Assembly (NCBI RefSeq): GCF_002407065.1
Contig: NZ_CP023564.1
Coordinates: forward strand, 62,001-126,000
Source: Brachybacterium ginsengisoli
GTDB taxonomy: Bacteria > Actinomycetota > Actinomycetes > Actinomycetales > Dermabacteraceae
DNA length: 64,000 nucleotides
Reading direction: 5' to 3'
Numbering within the stretch: the stretch's first letter is position 1; every line of letters starts with the position of its first letter. Shown piece after piece: positions 32,171-40,484 of this stretch. The position numbers and the translations under genes are program-made. The notes beneath the pieces are model-generated. The model made no database searches. It was not told the origin of the DNA and was given only the letters and a program-made list of their open reading frames with translations.

Positions 32171-32698
32171 TCAGCCCACCTCGGGCTGGTCCGGCAGGTC
32201 CAGCTCCTCGGCGTAGCGGTCGCGCAGCTCGCGCCAGCCGTGCTCGAGGGCATCCATGCCCACGATCCGCTCCTGGTCCTCGCCGTCGAGGCGGGCGTCG
32301 AGCACCGCGAGGCACACCTGCCAACCGGCGAGATAGGTGGGGGCGTAGCGAGGCTCGGCGAGGTTCATCTGGAGCGTCAGGCGGGCCTCGTCGACCAGCC
32401 ATTCCAGCAGGTCGTCGCCCCAGCGGTGGCTCAGGGCGTGGTCCCCGGCGGTGGCCAGGACGTCGGCCGAGACGGGATCGTCGCCAGGGTTCTCGCGGGC
32501 GAGCACGGGGCCCACGTCCGTCAGCGGACGCTCGGGCACGATCGGCGACCAGGTCGCCAGGAGCTCCGGGTCGGTCAGGTGCTCCCAGATCTGCGCGCCG
32601 GTCCCGGAGAGGTCCACCTCGAGGATCACGGCGTCCTCGGTGCGGTCCACGGCGACGGGCAGCTCGGCGATGCGCTGGTCGATGGGGGTGGCGGTCAT
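32171..32698 (-). CDS. SRPBCC (START/AHSA1-like) domain protein
   Basis: A 175-residue protein with the N-terminal beta strand and helix-grip features of the SRPBCC superfamily: VILEVDLSGTGAQIWEHLTDPELLATWSPIV, then HRWGDDLLEWLVDEARLTLQMNLAEPRYAPTYLAGWQVCLAVLDARL. Such proteins bind hydrophobic ligands. ATG 32698 has GGAAGGAC upstream. Ligand unknown; no operon partner is obvious. Confidence 0.75.
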   Translation of the reverse strand: MTATPIDQRIAELPVAVDRTEDAVILEVDLSGTGAQIWEHLTDPELLATWSPIVPERPLTDVGPVLARENPGDDPVSADVLATAGDHALSHRWGDDLLEWLVDEARLTLQMNLAEPRYAPTYLAGWQVCLAVLDARLDGEDQERIVGMDALEHGWRELRDRYAEELDLPDQPEVG

Positions 32699-32764
32699 GG
32701 GGTGTCCTTCCAGTCTGCCGCGAGAGGGCGCGGCGGGCGGCTCTCCCATTGTCCACCCGGAGGT

Positions 32765-33682
32765 TCAGAGCGCGACGACGCCGGGGATCCGCCCTGCGGT
32801 CTCCTGGGCGAACTCCTGCAGCCGGCGGACGATGAACCGGGTCGCCGGGTTCTCCGCGATCGAGCGTCGCACCCGTATCTCGACGCGCCGCTCCGGGCAG
32901 GGGCGCCGCAGCGGGACGGTGACGATGCCCGGCTGGGAGGTGGCGGCGATGAGCGAGGGCTGGACGCTGACGTAGTCGCCGGTGGCGACGAAGCCGCCGA
33001 CGGCCGCGTAGTCCGAGGGGTTCGCTGCGATCTCCGGGACGAAGCCCGCCGCCCGGCACGAGGAGAGGATGCGCTGGAACCACCAGGAGTCCAGCGGGTC
33101 GTCCGTGGTCCAGGGCAGCGACGCGATGTCGTGGAGCGTCAGCTCGGCCCGGTCCGCGAGGGGATGGCCCTCGGCGAGCAGCACCGAGTAGACCTCCTCG
33201 ACCAGCTCGATGGAGGACCAGTCCGGGCCGAAGGACGGCGAGCCGGCGTCGGCGAGCACCACGTCGAAGCGATGTCCGGCCTCCTGCACCGTGCAGTCGC
33301 GGTGCATCAGGTCGAGGGTCAGATCCGGGAAGGTGCGGCGCACCTCGTGCGAGATGGAGGGGACCCAGGTCGCCGCGACGGAGGTGACGTAGCCGAAGCC
33401 GAGCCTCCCGGTGCGGCCGCTCGCGAGCTCCCGGGCCAGGCGCTCCACGTCGTCGAGGGCCTCGAGCGCGGTGCAGGCCCGCTCGGCGAGCTGCTGCCCG
33501 GCGGAGGTGACCACGATGCCGCGCCCGCTGCGCTCCACGAGCGCGACCCCGGTCTCCCTGCCGAGCGTGGACAGCTGCTGGCTCACGGCCGACGGGGTGT
33601 AGCCGAGCGCCTCGGCGCTCGCACGGATGCTCCCGGTCTCGACGACGGAGCGGAGCACGCGGAGCTTGGTGGGATCGAGCAT
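32765..33682 (-). CDS. LysR family transcriptional regulator
   Basis: A 305-residue regulator. The N-terminal winged helix is MLDPTKLRVLRSVVETGSIRASAEALGYTPSAVSQQLSTLGRETGVALVER, classic for LysR; the effector domain begins RTGRLGFGYVTSVAATWVP and contains LLAEGHPLADR. It is divergent from a small membrane protein gene, with an inverted repeat (33698-33718) in the gap, the usual place for a LysR site. The inducer is unknown. Confidence 0.9.
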   Translation of the reverse strand: MLDPTKLRVLRSVVETGSIRASAEALGYTPSAVSQQLSTLGRETGVALVERSGRGIVVTSAGQQLAERACTALEALDDVERLARELASGRTGRLGFGYVTSVAATWVPSISHEVRRTFPDLTLDLMHRDCTVQEAGHRFDVVLADAGSPSFGPDWSSIELVEEVYSVLLAEGHPLADRAELTLHDIASLPWTTDDPLDSWWFQRILSSCRAAGFVPEIAANPSDYAAVGGFVATGDYVSVQPSLIAATSQPGIVTVPLRRPCPERRVEIRVRRSIAENPATRFIVRRLQEFAQETAGRIPGVVAL

Positions 33683-33697
33683 GGGGCGACCCTACAA

Positions 33698-33718
33698 CTG
33701 TTCACCCGAGCTGAACAG
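33698..33718. promoter_or_regulatory. Inverted repeat between LysR gene and small membrane protein gene
   Basis: CTGTTCA-N7-TGAACAG, perfect 7-nt arms, 15 bp from the LysR start. Fits the T-N11-A style of LysR sites only loosely, but the position in the divergent gap is right. Confidence 0.5.
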
Positions 33719-33771
33719 AGGCGTGCCAATCATCGCTTGTCCTGAATGATCGCGGGGTCGAGGATCGAGGC

Positions 33772-34098
33772 ATGACCTCCGCACTGATCGGCCTCGCCCT
33801 CATCCTCCTCATCGCCGTCGTCACCGTCGCGCTCGGTGCGCTCACCCGCCTGCTCGCCGCGCGGATCATCGCCCCCGAGGCTCCGGCCGACGGTCGCCCG
33901 CTCACCCCGCTCGAGCGCATCGCGCTGGGCAACGAGATCATCGCCCGCGACCTCCAGCCCGACGACACCCACCCCGTGGCCCGCACTGCGGACCGGGCCG
34001 CGGACCACGGTCCGGCCACGGCGTACGACGACCGACCGATGCTGCGCCAGGACCTCGCCCTGCGCTACCCGAGCATCGCCGCCCACTCCCTGCGGTGA
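33772..34098 (+). CDS. Small membrane protein with hydrophilic tail (unknown function)
   Basis: A 108-residue protein: a single hydrophobic N-terminal segment (LIGLALILLIAVVTVALGAL), then a charged tail (TPLERIALGNEIIARDLQPDD, MLRQDLALRYPSIAAHSLR) with no recognisable domain. It is divergent from the LysR gene across an inverted repeat, so it is a likely target of that regulator. Codon third positions are GC-rich like neighbours. Confidence 0.6.
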   Translation: MTSALIGLALILLIAVVTVALGALTRLLAARIIAPEAPADGRPLTPLERIALGNEIIARDLQPDDTHPVARTADRAADHGPATAYDDRPMLRQDLALRYPSIAAHSLR

Positions 34099-34131
34099 GA
34101 GGTGGCGGTGGAGGGCGTCGCCTTTCGCCGT

Positions 34132-34210
34132 CCGGCCCGCCTCACGGTGTCGTCCGCCCGTCGACTGCTCGCCGCTGCCCGGCCCGCCTCACGGTGTCGT
34201 CCGCCCGTCG
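34132..34210. repeat. Direct repeat, 32-bp units with 47-bp period
   Basis: Identical 32-bp copies at 34132-34163 and 34179-34210 (each begins CCGGCCCGCCTCACGGTGTC). They lie in the 274-bp gap after the small membrane protein gene, just before the first type B palindrome. Confidence 0.75.
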
Positions 34211-34250
34211 TCCGGCCCACCGCCGCTCATCGCTGGCGCCCCGGGGCAGG

Positions 34251-34309
34251 TCGACTGTCAGCTGGCGAACCAGATTTCAGGCTGAAGCGGTTCGCCAGCT
34301 GACCGTTGA
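34251..34309. repeat. Long palindrome, type B, copy 1
   Basis: Arms 34251-34271 and 34289-34309 agree at 19 of 21 positions; core GTCAGCTGGCGAACC. It lies in the convergent gap between the small membrane protein gene and the VOC gene. Related copies occur at 35519, 35682 and, more diverged, 35764. Confidence 0.8.
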
Positions 34310-34372
34310 GTCCCGCACTGCTGTCGCGCGGGTGGCGGGAGCGGCGGCGGAAGCGACCGCCGGTCAGCGAAG

Positions 34373-34747
34373 TCAGGCCGCGACGGTGTGAGCGGTGAGC
34401 GCGTAGCCCTCGGGGCCGACGAAGGCCACGGTGCGGCCGAACGGCGAGTCCGACGGCGGGCCGAGCACCTCGACGCCGGCGGCGACGAGGCGCGAGTGCA
34501 GGTCGTCGGCGTCGTCGACGCCGAACCACATCGCGACGCCCGCTCCCGGTCGCGGCGAGACGGACGCGAGGTCGACGCCGGGCAGGGGCTCCCGCACGGC
34601 GAAGGGGATCGGGGCGGTGTCGAACACGATCGCCCCGGGCGGGCCGGCGGGGACGCGTGCCAACCCCAGGTGCTGCTCGAAGAAGCCGGCGGCCGCCTCG
34701 AGATCGCGCACCTGCAGGGCGAGGAAGTCGGGTCCGGTGGTGGTCAT
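34373..34747 (-). CDS. VOC family protein
   Basis: A 124-residue glyoxalase-superfamily protein: FLALQVRDLEAAAGFFEQHLGLARV opens the first half and VAMWFGVDDADDLHSRLVAAGVEVLGPPSDSPFGRTVAFVGPEGYALTAH closes the second. Function is unknown, but position divergent from a MarR gene suggests a response to a toxic compound. The start at 34747 is just beyond the MarR operator region (34775-34834). Confidence 0.85.
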   Translation of the reverse strand: MTTTGPDFLALQVRDLEAAAGFFEQHLGLARVPAGPPGAIVFDTAPIPFAVREPLPGVDLASVSPRPGAGVAMWFGVDDADDLHSRLVAAGVEVLGPPSDSPFGRTVAFVGPEGYALTAHTVAA

Positions 34748-34774
34748 GGGGTCCTCCTGGTCTCGGAACTCCTG

Positions 34775-34834
34775 TATGTCAGGACCCTTATATGGAACAT
34801 CGGCAGACGGGGGTATGTCAAGATGCTGATATGC
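34775..34834. promoter_or_regulatory. Two direct-repeat operator sites of the MarR regulator
   Basis: TATGTCAGGACCCTTATATG (34775-34794) and TATGTCAAGATGCTGATATG (34814-34833) are 39 bp apart, each an imperfect inverted repeat of ATRTCA-N6-TGAYAT type. The second overlaps the MarR start codon. Fits autorepression and control of the divergent VOC gene; not proven. Confidence 0.55.
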
Positions 34835-35310
34835 AGACGCCGGACGCTCCCCGCCCCGACAGCACCCCTGCCCCGGGATCCGACCTCGGGCGCCGCCTCG
34901 GGTACGTGCTCAAGCAGGCGCAGTCGGCGCTCCGCTCCCGCATGGACGGCGCGCTGCGGCCGCTGGGACTCACCGTTCCGCAGTACGCCTGCCTCGAGCT
35001 CCTCGAGCCCGGACCGCTCTCCAGCGCCGAGCTCGCGCGCGGCGTGTTCGTCACCGCGCAGTCGATGAACGCCGTGGTGAAGTCGCTGCAGGAGCGGGGG
35101 CTCGTGGCGCGCGACGATGTCGCCGCGAGCGGACGTCGGCGCCCTGCCGAGCTCACCGCCGCGGGGCGCGCGCTGCTCGCCGAGGCGGACGGGTCGGTGC
35201 GCAGGATCGAGGCGCAGATGGTCGAGGCGATCGCCGGAACGGACGTCGATCGCCTGGTCGACGAGCTCGCGGCGATCGCCACGCATCTCCCGTCGGCCGC
35301 CGACGACTGA
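34831..35310 (+). CDS. MarR family transcriptional regulator
   Basis: A 159-residue regulator. The winged helix is PLGLTVPQYACLELLEPGPLSSAELARGVFVTAQSMNAVVKSLQERGLVARDD, followed by the wing SGRRRPAELTAAGRALL and a C-terminal dimer helix. Start ATG 34831 sits inside the second operator-like repeat, so the transcript may be leaderless or the site may block translation start. The last codons (AADD, stop at 35308-35310) are the first unit of a 26-bp tandem repeat. Confidence 0.9.
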   Translation: MQTPDAPRPDSTPAPGSDLGRRLGYVLKQAQSALRSRMDGALRPLGLTVPQYACLELLEPGPLSSAELARGVFVTAQSMNAVVKSLQERGLVARDDVAASGRRRPAELTAAGRALLAEADGSVRRIEAQMVEAIAGTDVDRLVDELAAIATHLPSAADD

Positions 35311-35456
35311 GAGCGGCCGCTGGCGCCGACGACTGAGCCCGGCCGCTGGCGCCGACGACTGATACCGGCAGCTGGCGCCGACGACTGAGCGCGGCCGTTG
35401 GCACCGACGACTGATACCTGCTGCTAGCGCCGACGACTGAGCGCGGCCGCTGGCAC
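35301..35456 (+). repeat. 26-bp tandem repeat starting at the MarR stop codon
   Basis: Six units beginning CGACGACTGA at 35301, 35327, 35353, 35379, 35405 and 35431, each 26 bp, then a decayed seventh. The first unit carries the last two Asp codons and the stop of the MarR gene. The inner part of each unit (GAGCGGCCGCTGG-like) varies. This looks like slipped-strand expansion at a gene end. Confidence 0.85.
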
Positions 35457-35518
35457 CGGTCACCGAACGGTGTCCGCTGGCGCCGGCTGGTGTCGGTCGT
35501 GCGGGCGGGCGCGGGAGT

Positions 35519-35575
35519 CGACTGTCAGCTGGCGAACCAGATGGCAATCATTTTTGGCTCGCCAGCTGACAGTCG
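35519..35575. repeat. Long palindrome, type B, copy 2
   Basis: Arms 35519-35538 and 35556-35575, one mismatch in 20; loop 17 nt. Its whole length is repeated almost exactly by copy 3, 163 bp further on. Confidence 0.85.
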
Positions 35576-35681
35576 GACGGGCTGGGCGCCGAGAGGAGGC
35601 GCCCGGGCCAGCATCAGCTGCGGCGGGCAGCGAGCGGCGGGCGGCGAGCGGCGAGCGGCGAGCGGCGAGCGGCGCGGGAGT

Positions 35682-35738
35682 CGACTGTCAGCTGGCGAAC
35701 CAGATGGCTATCATTCTTGGCTCGCCAGCTGACAGTCG
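35682..35738. repeat. Long palindrome, type B, copy 3
   Basis: Arms 35682-35701 and 35719-35738, one mismatch. Nearly identical to copy 2 including flanks (GCGGGAGT before, CGGACGGG after), so one is probably a duplicate of the other. Confidence 0.85.
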
Positions 35739-35763
35739 GACGGGAACGGGAGCGAGCGCGCGC

Positions 35764-35850
35764 GGAATCGTCAGGTGTCGAACCAGAATCCGGTGCCCAG
35801 GATCCGGTGCCCAGGATCCGGTGCGGAGTGGTTCGGGACCTGACGATTCC
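35764..35850. repeat. Long palindrome related to type B with tandem repeats in the loop
   Basis: Arms 35764-35785 and 35829-35850, 20 of 22 matching. The arm GGAATCGTCAGGTGTCGAAC shares GTCAG.TG.CGAACCAGA with type B. The 43-nt loop contains about 2.5 copies of CCGGTGCCCAGGAT. Confidence 0.75.
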
Positions 35851-35938
35851 GTGGCCAGGACTGCGGCGGGCCGACCGGGAGCCTTCGCCCCGGCCTGGTC
35901 GGCCCGGTCGGCCCAGCCCGCCGACAGGCCCGGCCGGA

Positions 35939-38900
35939 TCAGCGGCGGAAGCGCGGGGCGGGCAGCGGGGGTGCGACCGCGGCGGGCTTCGCCTCCAGCA
36001 GCGCGAGCGCCTCGGTGACGCCGCGCTCGAGCTGCGGATCCTGCCCGCCCACCCAGGCGTTCGGCGGGAAGTGCACCTCGATGTCGGGCTCGACGCCGTA
36101 GTTCTCGATCGCCCAGTCCTCGCCCTCGAACCAGCTGGCGTACTTCGGCTGGGTGACGCCGGTGCCGTCGACCAGGTCGTAGCGGCCGTCGATGCCGATC
36201 ACGCCGCCCCAGGTGCGGGTGCCGACGATCGGCCCGATCTCCAGGGCGCGCGAGACCGCGTTCACGATGTCGCCGTCGGAGCCCGCCTCCTGGTTCGTCA
36301 CCAGCACCACCGCGCCGCGCGGCGCGAAGGACGGGTAGGTGCCCGGCCGCTCGTGCCGCGGGTAGCCCCAGGAGAGCACCCGTCGGGCGATCCTGTCGGT
36401 GACCAGCTGCGAGGTGTGGCCGCCGCTGTTGTAGCGCACGTCCACGACCAGGCCCTCCTTGGTGGAGGCCTCGCGCAGGTCGCGGTGCATCTGCGCCCAG
36501 CCCGAGGAGACCATGTCCGGGATGTGCAGGTACCCGAGGCGGCCGCCGGAGAGCTCCTGGACCCGCTCGCGGCGGGCGGCGACCCAGTCCTGGTAGCGCA
36601 GGGCGGAGTCGTCGGGGAGCGGGGTGACCGCCACCCGGTGCTCGGCGCCGTCGCGCAGCAGCACCAGCTCGGTGGCCTTGTTCGCAGCGCCGATCAGCGC
36701 CGCCTCCACGCCCTCGCGGGGCACCGGCCGGCCGTCGACCCGGATCACCGCGTCGCCGACCTCCGCTCCCACGCCGGGGGCGAGCAGCGGCGAGCGGGCG
36801 TCGGGGTCCGAGGAGTCGCCGGGGAGGATCCGGGTGATCACCCAGCGGCCGTCCACGAGCTCGACCTCCGCGCCCAGGTGCCCGGGCAGCATCGGCGGAT
36901 CCGCCTGGTACACCCCGCCCTGCACGTAGGCGTGCGAGGTCCCGAGCTCGCCCTGGACCTCCCACATCATGTCCTGGAAGTCGTCCTCGGTGACCAGGCG
37001 CTCCACGACCGGGTCGTACCAGGACGTCATGGCGTGCCAGTCCATGCCGTCCATGTCCGCACGCCAGTACTGCTGGGCCATGATCCGGTAGTTGTCCCAG
37101 AGCATCCCGCGACGCTCCAGCACCGGATCCACGGTGAGCCGCATCCGGGAGGTGTCGATGACGATGCGCGCCGGGTCCTCGTCCTCGGCCTTGCGGGTCG
37201 CGGGCACCTGCACCCACTGCTCGCCCTGGCGGATCACCAGGGTCTCCCCGTCGCCGGAGGCGGCGAGGTCGGAGACGTCCTCGGCGAGCACGGTGAGCTT
37301 GCGGTCCGCGAGGCTCCAGTGCTCGAGCGTCGGCGTGGGCGCGTCGCCCGTGACCCCGGCGCGAGCGCTGCCCAGCACGCCCTGCTGCGGGTGGCGCAGC
37401 CAGACGAACCCGCCGGTCACCGCGGTGAGATGCGAGTAGTAGCCCGAGATGACCGGGAAGGGCACCAGTCGCGACTCCACGGCGTCGGTGTCGATGCGGG
37501 TGGTGGGCGGCCGATGCGCCTCGTCGGCCCCGGCGGCGCTGTGCGAGGTGGCGGGCTGCGTCGAGGCGTCCTGCGTCTCCGCGCGCGTGGTCGCCGCGGT
37601 ACCGGCGCCGTGGGCCCCGCTCGCGGACTCCGAGGATCCCGTCGAGCCCGTGGCGTCCTTGCCGGCGTCGGCGGCGCCCCAGCCGTCGGGGTGGGGGCCG
37701 AAGGGGTCGGGGGTGGTGCGCTCGAGCGGCAGCAGGAAGGGCCGCTCGGCGTTGACGAACCCGAGGTCGAAGACCATGTCGTCGTACACCGTCTCGAAGG
37801 TGCGCAGGCTCAGCAGGGCCAGGTGCTTGCCGTCGGCGCTGAAGGCCGGGGCGGAGTCCTGATACTTCCCGGAGGTGAGGGCGCGGCCGGTGGGCTCGTG
37901 GTCCTCGGTGTCCGAGAGCATGAGGCGGCTGAGCTGCCAGGAGTTGGGCTCGGCCCACACCAGCCAGCGGCCGTCCGGGGACCAGGCGAGGTCCTGCACC
38001 TCGCCGCCGGTGGAGCGGCCCACCTCGCGCACGTGGTCCAGCCGCGGGGCGGGGACGGCGCTGTCGGCGTCCTGCTCCCAGGCGGAGGCGGCGGGGGTGG
38101 TCGCGGGAGTGCGGTGCGAGGCCTTCGCGGGGTCCTCGGTGCCGCGCAGGGTCACCAGGCGCACCACGTTGTCGTGGGAGGCGATCGCGATCTTCGACCC
38201 GTCGGGGGAGGGGATCGCGTGCAGGATGCGGCCCACCTCGCCGAGGTCGAGCCGGATCTCCTCGCCGCCGCCGTCGAGCCGGGCGAGGGCGAGCACGTCG
38301 GAGCCGACGCCCCCGTTCTCGCGGTCCGCGAGCGCCTCCGCGTCCGAGACGAACACGGCGAAGGGGGTGCGGCCCAGCGGGTGCACCTCGCGCAGGCGCA
38401 GCCCGCAGCTCCCGGCGAGCAGCCGGGAGGGGCCGCCGCGGTGGGTGAGGGCGTGGACGCTGCCGCGCCACTCGACGACGCTCGCGCGGGCGTCGTGGAG
38501 GGGGCGCACCGCCAGCACGTTCTCCTGCGGGGAGGCCGGGCGGGGCAGCCGCGAGGCGCCGACGCCGGAGACCAGGATCTCGACCTCGCGCGGGGCGTCG
38601 TCCAGGGAGTCCATCGCGAACAGCTGCCCGCGGGAGGTGAAGACGATGGTGGAGCCGTCGGTCGCGGGTTCGCGCAGGTACCCCTGCTCGGAGGTGAAGG
38701 AGGTGTGGGAGCGCAGGTCCGAGCCGTCGGCCGCGGTCGACCAGAGGTTCGCGGAGGCGCGGTCGGTCAGCGCCGCGCCGGCCCCCGGGGTGTCCGAGGC
38801 GAACAGCAGCCGGTCCCCGTACCAGGCGATGCGCAGCTTCGAGGCGAGCACCTCGTCCAGCAGCGGCTCCCAGGCGCGCGCCGCATGGGCCTCGGCCGGG

Positions 38901-39454
38901 GCGTCCAGCGGGACGTCCTCGCGGGAGACCCAGAGCTTGACCGCGGTGCCGCCCTGGTAGTGCTTCCAGGAGGCCTGGTCGCGGCGCCACGGGGTGGAGA
39001 CGACGGTGGTGCCCGAGGGGTGGATCGCCACCTCGCCGCTGCGGCCCAGCGGCAGCAGCTCGGCGGAGCCGTCGAGGTCGATCGCCCACAGCTGCGCGTC
39101 CCGGGCGATGGGGGCGCCGTAGCTGGTGGTGGCGAGGACCCGGCCGTCGGGCAGCCAGCCGGCGACCTTCGTCGAGGGGCGGCCCCAGGAGGTGAGGCGG
39201 CGCGGGGCGGAATCGCCCTCGGTGGCGATCACCCACACCTCGGGGCCGCCGGAGGTGCGGGAGGTGTACGCGACGTGCTCGCCGTCGGGCGAGAAGCGGG
39301 GGTACCCGACGGGGGCGCCCTCGTCGGTCAGGCGCCAGGCGCGCCCGCCGGCCAGCGGGGCCAGCCAGACGTCGTTCGCGGCGGTGAAGGTCAGGAGGTC
39401 TCCGCGGACATCGGGGTGGCGGAGATAAGCAGCATGTGCGGGCGTCGTCGGCAT
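35939..39454 (-). CDS. Tricorn protease homologue (S41 family)
   Basis: A 1171-residue protease. The N-terminal half is beta-propeller (LTFTAANDVWLAPLAGG, SPDGEHVAYTS, and repeated WD/PD40-like segments such as SPDGSKIAIASHDN and WSPDGRWLVWAE). A PDZ-like domain follows (GAEVELVDGRWVITRIL, VGDAVIRVDGRPVP), then the S41 core: LGYLHIPDMVSSGWAQMH, VVDVRYNSGGHTSQL and the serine motif EAGSDGDIV (S1059, D1060), with a Glu at about 1122 (NYGVEPDI), matching tricorn's Ser/Asp/Glu arrangement. It would degrade oligopeptides made by other proteases. No signal peptide, so cytoplasmic. Residues about 585-660 are a Ser/Thr/Ala/Gly-rich insertion not expected in the propeller. Confidence 0.9.
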   Translation of the reverse strand: MPTTPAHAAYLRHPDVRGDLLTFTAANDVWLAPLAGGRAWRLTDEGAPVGYPRFSPDGEHVAYTSRTSGGPEVWVIATEGDSAPRRLTSWGRPSTKVAGWLPDGRVLATTSYGAPIARDAQLWAIDLDGSAELLPLGRSGEVAIHPSGTTVVSTPWRRDQASWKHYQGGTAVKLWVSREDVPLDAPAEAHAARAWEPLLDEVLASKLRIAWYGDRLLFASDTPGAGAALTDRASANLWSTAADGSDLRSHTSFTSEQGYLREPATDGSTIVFTSRGQLFAMDSLDDAPREVEILVSGVGASRLPRPASPQENVLAVRPLHDARASVVEWRGSVHALTHRGGPSRLLAGSCGLRLREVHPLGRTPFAVFVSDAEALADRENGGVGSDVLALARLDGGGEEIRLDLGEVGRILHAIPSPDGSKIAIASHDNVVRLVTLRGTEDPAKASHRTPATTPAASAWEQDADSAVPAPRLDHVREVGRSTGGEVQDLAWSPDGRWLVWAEPNSWQLSRLMLSDTEDHEPTGRALTSGKYQDSAPAFSADGKHLALLSLRTFETVYDDMVFDLGFVNAERPFLLPLERTTPDPFGPHPDGWGAADAGKDATGSTGSSESASGAHGAGTAATTRAETQDASTQPATSHSAAGADEAHRPPTTRIDTDAVESRLVPFPVISGYYSHLTAVTGGFVWLRHPQQGVLGSARAGVTGDAPTPTLEHWSLADRKLTVLAEDVSDLAASGDGETLVIRQGEQWVQVPATRKAEDEDPARIVIDTSRMRLTVDPVLERRGMLWDNYRIMAQQYWRADMDGMDWHAMTSWYDPVVERLVTEDDFQDMMWEVQGELGTSHAYVQGGVYQADPPMLPGHLGAEVELVDGRWVITRILPGDSSDPDARSPLLAPGVGAEVGDAVIRVDGRPVPREGVEAALIGAANKATELVLLRDGAEHRVAVTPLPDDSALRYQDWVAARRERVQELSGGRLGYLHIPDMVSSGWAQMHRDLREASTKEGLVVDVRYNSGGHTSQLVTDRIARRVLSWGYPRHERPGTYPSFAPRGAVVLVTNQEAGSDGDIVNAVSRALEIGPIVGTRTWGGVIGIDGRYDLVDGTGVTQPKYASWFEGEDWAIENYGVEPDIEVHFPPNAWVGGQDPQLERGVTEALALLEAKPAAVAPPLPAPRFRR

Positions 39455-39512
39455 GCGACCCAGCCTATGTCCGTGCTGTGACGGGGCGAACGGATTTTGT
39501 GTCGCGGCGCGA

Positions 39513-40484
39513 TCAGCCCAGAGCGGAGGCGATGACCTGGTCCGCGCGGTGCAGGGACAGGGCGAGGTCGGCGCGGGTCACGCCCTCCTCGCCGGCCCAG
39601 TCCGCGAGCGACTCCAGCGCCGGGACCATGCCCGCGGCGGTGAGCCAGGCGACGTCGGCGAGCGCCGGGTCGGCCACTTCGGCCTGCGGCAACGAGGACT
39701 CGGGGGAGGGGTCCCAGGTCACGCCCATCCCGGCGAGGGCCGGGCGCATCAGGGCGGTGAGCATCATCGCCGTGCAGTCCCGGGTGGCGGGCTCGTCCGG
39801 ATGCACCCGCAGCTCGGCATCGCCCCACAGCGCCCCGTGGCCGTGCAGCCACAGCAGCGCCGCATCGGTGGCGGGATCGTCGCCCAGGTCGGTGAACAGC
39901 GCCGGGGCGGCGGCGAGGTCCACCGCGGGCGCGCCGGCCAGCCGATGCAGGGCGAGCGCCGCCTGACCGCGGGTGACCGGCGCGTGCGGGGAGTACGCGG
40001 TCGCGCTCGTCGCGGGCTGGACCCCGGTCTCGTGCGCCCAGCGGATCGCCGCCGCGGCGGGATCGCCGGAGTCGACGTCGGAGAACGAGACGCGCGCTCC
40101 GCCCGCGAGGAACGGCGGGAGGTCCACCCCGGCGCCGCGGAGCAGACCGGTGACGCCGATCGTGCCGCCGACGGCCGCGGCCGCGCCGACGAGCAGCACG
40201 GTGCGCCGCCCGGCGAGGGAGCGGGCGGGGGTCGCCGGGGCGGGAGCCGAGATCGGGCCGACGGGCTCTGGTGCGAGGGGCGGTGCCGGGGTCTGCGGCG
40301 CGGACGCCGCAGAGGCGGCGGGCGCCATCGGGGCGATCTCGGTCGGGATGGACGTCGGGCCATCGTCGGCGACCGGCGCGACCTCCGTCGGGACGACGGG
40401 CGGAGCCGGGGCCGACGGGGGAGGCGTCGGCGCTCCGGGGCGACCAGCCCGCAGATGCGGGGCGGCCGGTCGTCTCAGAGCCAT
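39513..40484 (-). CDS. Membrane-anchored protein with SLH-like repeats
   Basis: A 323-residue protein. Residues 1-100 are Pro/Ala-rich; one hydrophobic segment follows (RRTVLLVGAAAAVGGTIGVTGLL), then an extracellular domain with about three repeats that resemble S-layer homology motifs: SFSDVDSGDPAAAAIRWAHETGVQP...YSPHAPVTRGQAALALHRLAG, a second from ALFTDLGDD to PDEPATRDCTAMMLTALM and a third ending VTRADLALSLHRADQVI. SLH repeats usually bind cell-wall polymers. The start (40484) overlaps the end of the SGNH hydrolase gene by 10 bp, so they are coupled. Confidence 0.75.
   Translation of the reverse strand: MALRRPAAPHLRAGRPGAPTPPPSAPAPPVVPTEVAPVADDGPTSIPTEIAPMAPAASAASAPQTPAPPLAPEPVGPISAPAPATPARSLAGRRTVLLVGAAAAVGGTIGVTGLLRGAGVDLPPFLAGGARVSFSDVDSGDPAAAAIRWAHETGVQPATSATAYSPHAPVTRGQAALALHRLAGAPAVDLAAAPALFTDLGDDPATDAALLWLHGHGALWGDAELRVHPDEPATRDCTAMMLTALMRPALAGMGVTWDPSPESSLPQAEVADPALADVAWLTAAGMVPALESLADWAGEEGVTRADLALSLHRADQVIASALG

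Larger units (their letters stand above)
35311..35938. other. 628-bp gene-free convergent gap rich in repeats
   Basis: No credible gene is seen between the MarR stop and the tricorn stop. The gap holds the 26-bp tandem repeats, a 7-bp tandem repeat (GCGAGCG-like, about 35629-35676), and three long palindromes: type B copies at 35519 and 35682 and a diverged one at 35764. Confidence 0.8.

Noticed and set aside
35301-35476. CRISPR array
   Set aside because: Units are contiguous 26-bp repeats without unique spacers, and no cas genes are near.
35717-39481. A 1254-residue frame opposite the tricorn gene
   Set aside because: Antisense to a gene with clear catalytic motifs; product is His/Arg/Gly-rich with no domain.
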